DNA of 8,434 bases from Clostridiaceae bacterium. GTDB lineage: Bacteria; Bacillota; Clostridia; Oscillospirales; Acutalibacteraceae. Location of the stretch: positions 1 to 8,434 of the forward strand of contig JAEDGK010000093.1 in NCBI GenBank assembly GCA_016297555.1, written 5' to 3'. This document shows, in pieces, positions 5,910-8,434 of the stretch. A program made the translations under genes and the position numbers. The notes beneath the pieces are model-generated. The model made no database searches. It was not told where the DNA came from and worked only from the letters and a program-made list of their open reading frames with translations. Positions within the stretch are counted from its first letter, which is position 1. Each line of letters starts with the position of its first letter.

Positions 5910-7667
5910 ATGCCCCTTGACGGAATAACGCTCTCCCTGCTCAGGCAGGAGCTTTCGGAGCGCATAATCGGAAGCAGAATAGAAAAAATACATCAGCCGT
6001 CCAAAGACGAGCTGGTGTTTCATCTGCGCTCGCGCGAGGGCGCTTACCGCCTGCTTGTTTCGGCGTCGGCAAACAGCCCCCGCCTGCACCTGACCTCCAA
6101 CGCGCCCGAAAACCCCTCAACGCCGCCGATGCTCTGTATGCTTTTCAGAAAGCATCTGACGGGCGCGGCAATAACGGATATCCGTCAGCTTGGGCTTGAC
6201 AGAGTGGTGTTTATCGACCTTGCGGGCACAAACGAAATCGGCGACAGCGTAAAATTCACGCTCTGCGTTGAAATAATGGCGAAGCACAGCAATATTATTC
6301 TTGTCGGTGAGGACGGAATAATAATAGACGCTGTAAAGCGGATTGACTTTACGCAGTCATTCGTAAGGCAGGTTCTACCCGGCTTCAAGTATGAGCTTCC
6401 GCCGCGCCAAGGCAAGCTTGAAATAACCGAAACCGAGCCAAAAATCATCGTTGAAACCGTCAAATCCAAGACGGGCAAGCGGCTTTCCGCGGCAATATTG
6501 GACACGGTTGAGGGCGTTTCTCCCTTAATAAGCCGTGAAATTGCCTCTTTTGCCTGCGGCGGCGACATTGCCGCTGCCGAGATGAACCCCATCAACGAGC
6601 AGAGGCTTACGGATAAGCTGTCCGAAATCCAAAAGAATGTTATCGGCGGCAAGGGCATTCCCACAATGCTAATGCGCGACAATGTAAAGCCATACGACTT
6701 TACATTTATGGATATAACTCAATATGGCTTTGCAGTTACACAGCGCAGCTTTGACAGCTTTTCGGAGCTGCTTGACGATTTTTATTATGAAAAAGACCGC
6801 TTTGAAAGGACAAGGCAGCGCAGTCTTTCCCTTATGAAGCTGCTCAATAATGCCGCCGCAAGAGCGGCTCGCAAGCTTCAGAGCCGCAGGGCGGAGCTTG
6901 AAGCCTGCGCCGACCGCGACACTCTGCGTATCAACGCCGAGCTGATTTTGGCAAATCAATACAAACTTGAAAAGGGCTCGCTTTTCTATGACCTTGAAAA
7001 CTTTTATAATAATAACGAGGTTGTCAGAATCCCCGCCGACCCTGCACTCTCGCCCTCGGCAAACGCTCAGAAATATTTCAAGGAATACCGCAAAGCCAAA
7101 ACGGCGGAGCAGATGCTCGGCGACCTGATTGAGCAAAGCGAACAGGAGCTTGCATATCTTGAATCGGTTATAGATTCCGTAAACCGTGCGGACGGCTACA
7201 CGGAGCTTGCCGAGATAAGAAACGAGCTTTATGAGCAGGGATATCTGAAACGAGCCAAAAGCGACAAATCAAAAAAGATGAAGCCCATGCCCCCGATGGA
7301 ATATGTTTCCGACGACGGCTACACAATTCTGGTCGGCAGAAACAACATTCAAAACGATATCCTCACCTTCAAAACGGCGGCTAAGGACGATTCGTGGTTT
7401 CACACTCAAAAAATCCCGGGTTCCCATGTCGTGGTTGTCGGCAACGGAGACATAATTCCCGAGCGCACCTGCCGCCAGGCGGCGGTGCTTGCAGCTTATC
7501 ACAGCGGCGCACGCGAGTCCTCACAGGTTGCCGTTGACTATACCGAGGTTCGCTCCCTCAAAAAACCGAGCGGCGCAAAGCCTGGCAAGGTGATTTACCA
7601 CACCTACAACACAATGTGGGTAACACCCGACAGAGAGCTTTGCGAAAGGCTGAAAAAGAAAAAATAA
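5910..7667 (+). CDS. rqcH: RqcH, NFACT-family ribosome quality control protein (Rqc2 homologue)
   Basis: RqcH binds stalled 50S subunits carrying peptidyl-tRNA and recruits tRNA-Ala to add a C-terminal alanine tail that marks the chain for proteolysis. Older names are FbpA or fibronectin-binding protein. The 585-residue order is NFACT-N (1 to about 165, with ITKIHQP-like IEKIHQP at 24-30), helix-hairpin-helix around EGVSPLISREIA (201-212), a coiled-coil middle (about 290-345 and 395-445), then NFACT-R (about 464-575, with DGYTILVGRNNIQND and WFHTQKIPGSHVVV). The Asp97-Arg98 pair (GLDRV) and Glu121-Ile122-Met123 (VEIMAKHSNIIL), needed for tailing in B. subtilis, fall at the same residue numbers here, so it should be active. 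GAGGAA lies about 6 bases before the ATG. It is last in its unit and ends just before a hairpin. Confidence 0.95.
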   Translation: MPLDGITLSLLRQELSERIIGSRIEKIHQPSKDELVFHLRSREGAYRLLVSASANSPRLHLTSNAPENPSTPPMLCMLFRKHLTGAAITDIRQLGLDRVVFIDLAGTNEIGDSVKFTLCVEIMAKHSNIILVGEDGIIIDAVKRIDFTQSFVRQVLPGFKYELPPRQGKLEITETEPKIIVETVKSKTGKRLSAAILDTVEGVSPLISREIASFACGGDIAAAEMNPINEQRLTDKLSEIQKNVIGGKGIPTMLMRDNVKPYDFTFMDITQYGFAVTQRSFDSFSELLDDFYYEKDRFERTRQRSLSLMKLLNNAAARAARKLQSRRAELEACADRDTLRINAELILANQYKLEKGSLFYDLENFYNNNEVVRIPADPALSPSANAQKYFKEYRKAKTAEQMLGDLIEQSEQELAYLESVIDSVNRADGYTELAEIRNELYEQGYLKRAKSDKSKKMKPMPPMEYVSDDGYTILVGRNNIQNDILTFKTAAKDDSWFHTQKIPGSHVVVVGNGDIIPERTCRQAAVLAAYHSGARESSQVAVDYTEVRSLKKPSGAKPGKVIYHTYNTMWVTPDRELCERLKKKK

Positions 7668-7672
7668 AAGCA

Positions 7673-7710
7673 GGGCTGTATCAACCGCTTCACATGGTTC
7701 GATACAGCCC
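7673..7710. terminator. Hairpin terminator between convergent units, probably bidirectional
   Basis: A perfect 10-bp stem GGGCTGTATC (7673-7682) / GATACAGCCC (7701-7710), extended by AACC/GGTT (7683-7686 / 7696-7699) with one bulged base at 7700 and a 9-base loop. On the minus strand it is followed by TGCTTTTATTTTTTC, a good U-tract, so it is best read as the terminator of the minus-strand membrane protein gene. On the plus strand the tail AATTCATTATTTAT is weaker, so it may end rqcH transcripts less sharply. Confidence 0.78.
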
Positions 7711-7744
7711 AATTCATTATTTATAAGTAATTGTTCACCCGAAT

Positions 7745-8134
7745 TTATTTATCTGTCAATTCTTTCCTAAGCAATATTATTGAGCAAATGATTTCGGAAA
7801 TCAGCAACAAGCCGAAAACGATATAAACAAATTCATTCGCATAAATTAGAGCATAGCCTAAGACCGGCAGTCCCCACACAGATATGCTCAGCGCGGATTT
7901 TTTAAAAAGTGCCGTGATTAAAACACACGCCGCATAGCCGACCGCGCCCATTATCAGAAACGGGATTACCAGCCTTTCGTCCGAAGACAAAGCTTTTTGG
8001 GCAAACGCTGTTTCCCGTAATATGTCATGCACGAAGCGGGTGCTGTTATAGAAAGCAAACAAGCAAAAATACAAGCAAGTTATGCAGTATGCCGCGACCG
8101 AAAAAATCTGAAATACTTTTTTCAATACAGCCAT
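7745..8134 (-). CDS. Hypothetical four-helix membrane protein
   Basis: I do not recognise this 129-residue protein. Four hydrophobic stretches suggest four membrane helices: about 8-29, 56-77, 82-99 and 102-122. Loops are short, except a polar one at 30-55 (NSTRFVHDILRETAFAQKALSSDER). Basic residues at the N-terminus (LKK), after helix 2 (FKK) and at the C-terminus (RKELTDK) would put both ends inside the cell by the positive-inside rule. Cys16, 20 and 24 all sit within the first helix, spaced four apart, without an obvious function. AAGGAG stands about 9 bases before the ATG. It starts 21 bases after the WG-repeat-like gene and is probably on the same transcript, ending at the hairpin by 7673-7710. 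It is a real gene by ribosome site, hydrophobic pattern and clean context. Confidence 0.75.
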   Translation of the reverse strand: MAVLKKVFQIFSVAAYCITCLYFCLFAFYNSTRFVHDILRETAFAQKALSSDERLVIPFLIMGAVGYAACVLITALFKKSALSISVWGLPVLGYALIYANEFVYIVFGLLLISEIICSIILLRKELTDK

Positions 8135-8155
8135 AATAGCATCTCCTTTTTCAAG

Positions 8156-8434
8156 CTAAATGACCTTTCCGTTGCTGTCAAGGGTAAATGTCTTATCCCC
8201 GCTCCTTGCGGTGAAGGTGCCGTCATCTTTTCTGATAATTTCATCATAAGCCTGCGAAAGCTTGTTTCCGTTTTGGTCTATAACCCACTTGGTTATTTTC
8301 TCACCGGCTACCGTCAAGCCTGTTCCGCTTTGAGAATAGCCGCTTTCCGTTTTTCTGAAATATGCATTATTATAGACGCCGGCAGGGCAAACAACTTTTC
8401 CCTCACCGTCAAAGAATACTATTATGTCATCCTC
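8156..8434 (-). CDS. C-terminal end of a protein with WG-repeat-like segment (runs in from right edge)
   Basis: Partial gene read from the sequence: the frame is open from base 8434 to a TAG at 8156-8158, giving the last 92 residues. The segment KWVIDQNGNKLSQAYDEI (49-66 of the fragment) followed by DGTFTARSGDKTFTLDSNGKVI has the shape of WG repeats (PF14903), in which a W/Y-x-x-I-D-x-x-G core is followed by a YDEI-like strand and the next x-x-x-x-D-x-x-G-K-x-I. Another strand pair, VFFDGEGKVVCPAGVYNNAYF, is at the left. These beta-rich repeats have no known single function and may be extracellular or cytoplasmic; the N-terminus that would show a signal peptide is outside the window. Only about one and a half repeats are visible, so the family call is moderate. 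Confidence 0.65.
   Translation of the reverse strand, partial: EDDIIVFFDGEGKVVCPAGVYNNAYFRKTESGYSQSGTGLTVAGEKITKWVIDQNGNKLSQAYDEIIRKDDGTFTARSGDKTFTLDSNGKVI

Noticed and set aside
6185..6682. Minus-strand open frame of 165 codons opposite rqcH
   Set aside because: Ser/Ile-rich shadow of the NFACT-N region; no start signal and no neighbours in that direction.
1..8434. Mobile element, CRISPR array, tRNA, rRNA or riboswitch
   Set aside because: No repeat-spacer pattern, transposase or integrase, terminal inverted repeats, tRNA-like fold or long structured leader was seen; the longest intergenic stretch is about 200 bases, between feoA and the DUF1858 gene.

Overview
The window reads as a chromosomal core segment of a Gram-positive anaerobe of the Clostridia, probably Oscillospirales/Ruminococcaceae-like. 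The reasons are strong GGAGG-type ribosome sites, sigma-A-type promoters, a FeoA-FeoB ferrous iron importer with the Firmicute Cys-rich companion protein, a DUF1858 redox protein, and a trmK-Nif3-rqcH translation cluster whose proteins resemble Bacillus homologues. No phage, transposon, CRISPR, tRNA or rRNA sequence was seen. The taxonomic placement is inference from gene content only.

Left part (1-4053), all on the minus strand. feoA and feoB overlap by 4 bp and are driven by a near-consensus promoter at 4118-4145. Two 14-bp palindromes repeated every 17 bp begin at the -10 box and run across the predicted transcription start, which looks like control by a metal-responsive repressor. feoB ends at an intrinsic terminator. 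A separate promoter then starts a second unit: a 53-residue FeoB-associated Cys-rich membrane protein, overlapping by 17 bp an HI0933/BaiN-family flavoprotein, followed 21 bp later by the N-terminal part of a COG2509-type FAD-dependent dehydrogenase that leaves the window.

Middle part (4192-7667), plus strand and divergent from feoAB. A TTGATA-17-TATAAT promoter with an extended -10 begins a tight unit: DUF1858 CxxC protein, tRNA m1A22 methyltransferase TrmK, Nif3-like dinuclear metal protein, and RqcH, the NFACT protein of bacterial ribosome-associated quality control. Three of these overlap in sequence and the last lies 3 bp downstream, so they are probably co-transcribed. The theme is tRNA modification and translation rescue, with a small redox protein at the head.

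Right part (7673-8434). A perfect hairpin separates the RqcH unit from a convergent minus-strand pair: the C-terminal end of a protein with a WG-repeat-like segment (entering from the right edge), followed after 21 bp by a four-helix membrane protein of unknown function.

The points most worth a second look are the tandem operators of the feo promoter, the placement of the Cys-rich FeoB companion in a separate flavoprotein transcript, the flavoprotein's altered dinucleotide-binding motif, and the head-gene overlap between the DUF1858 protein and TrmK.
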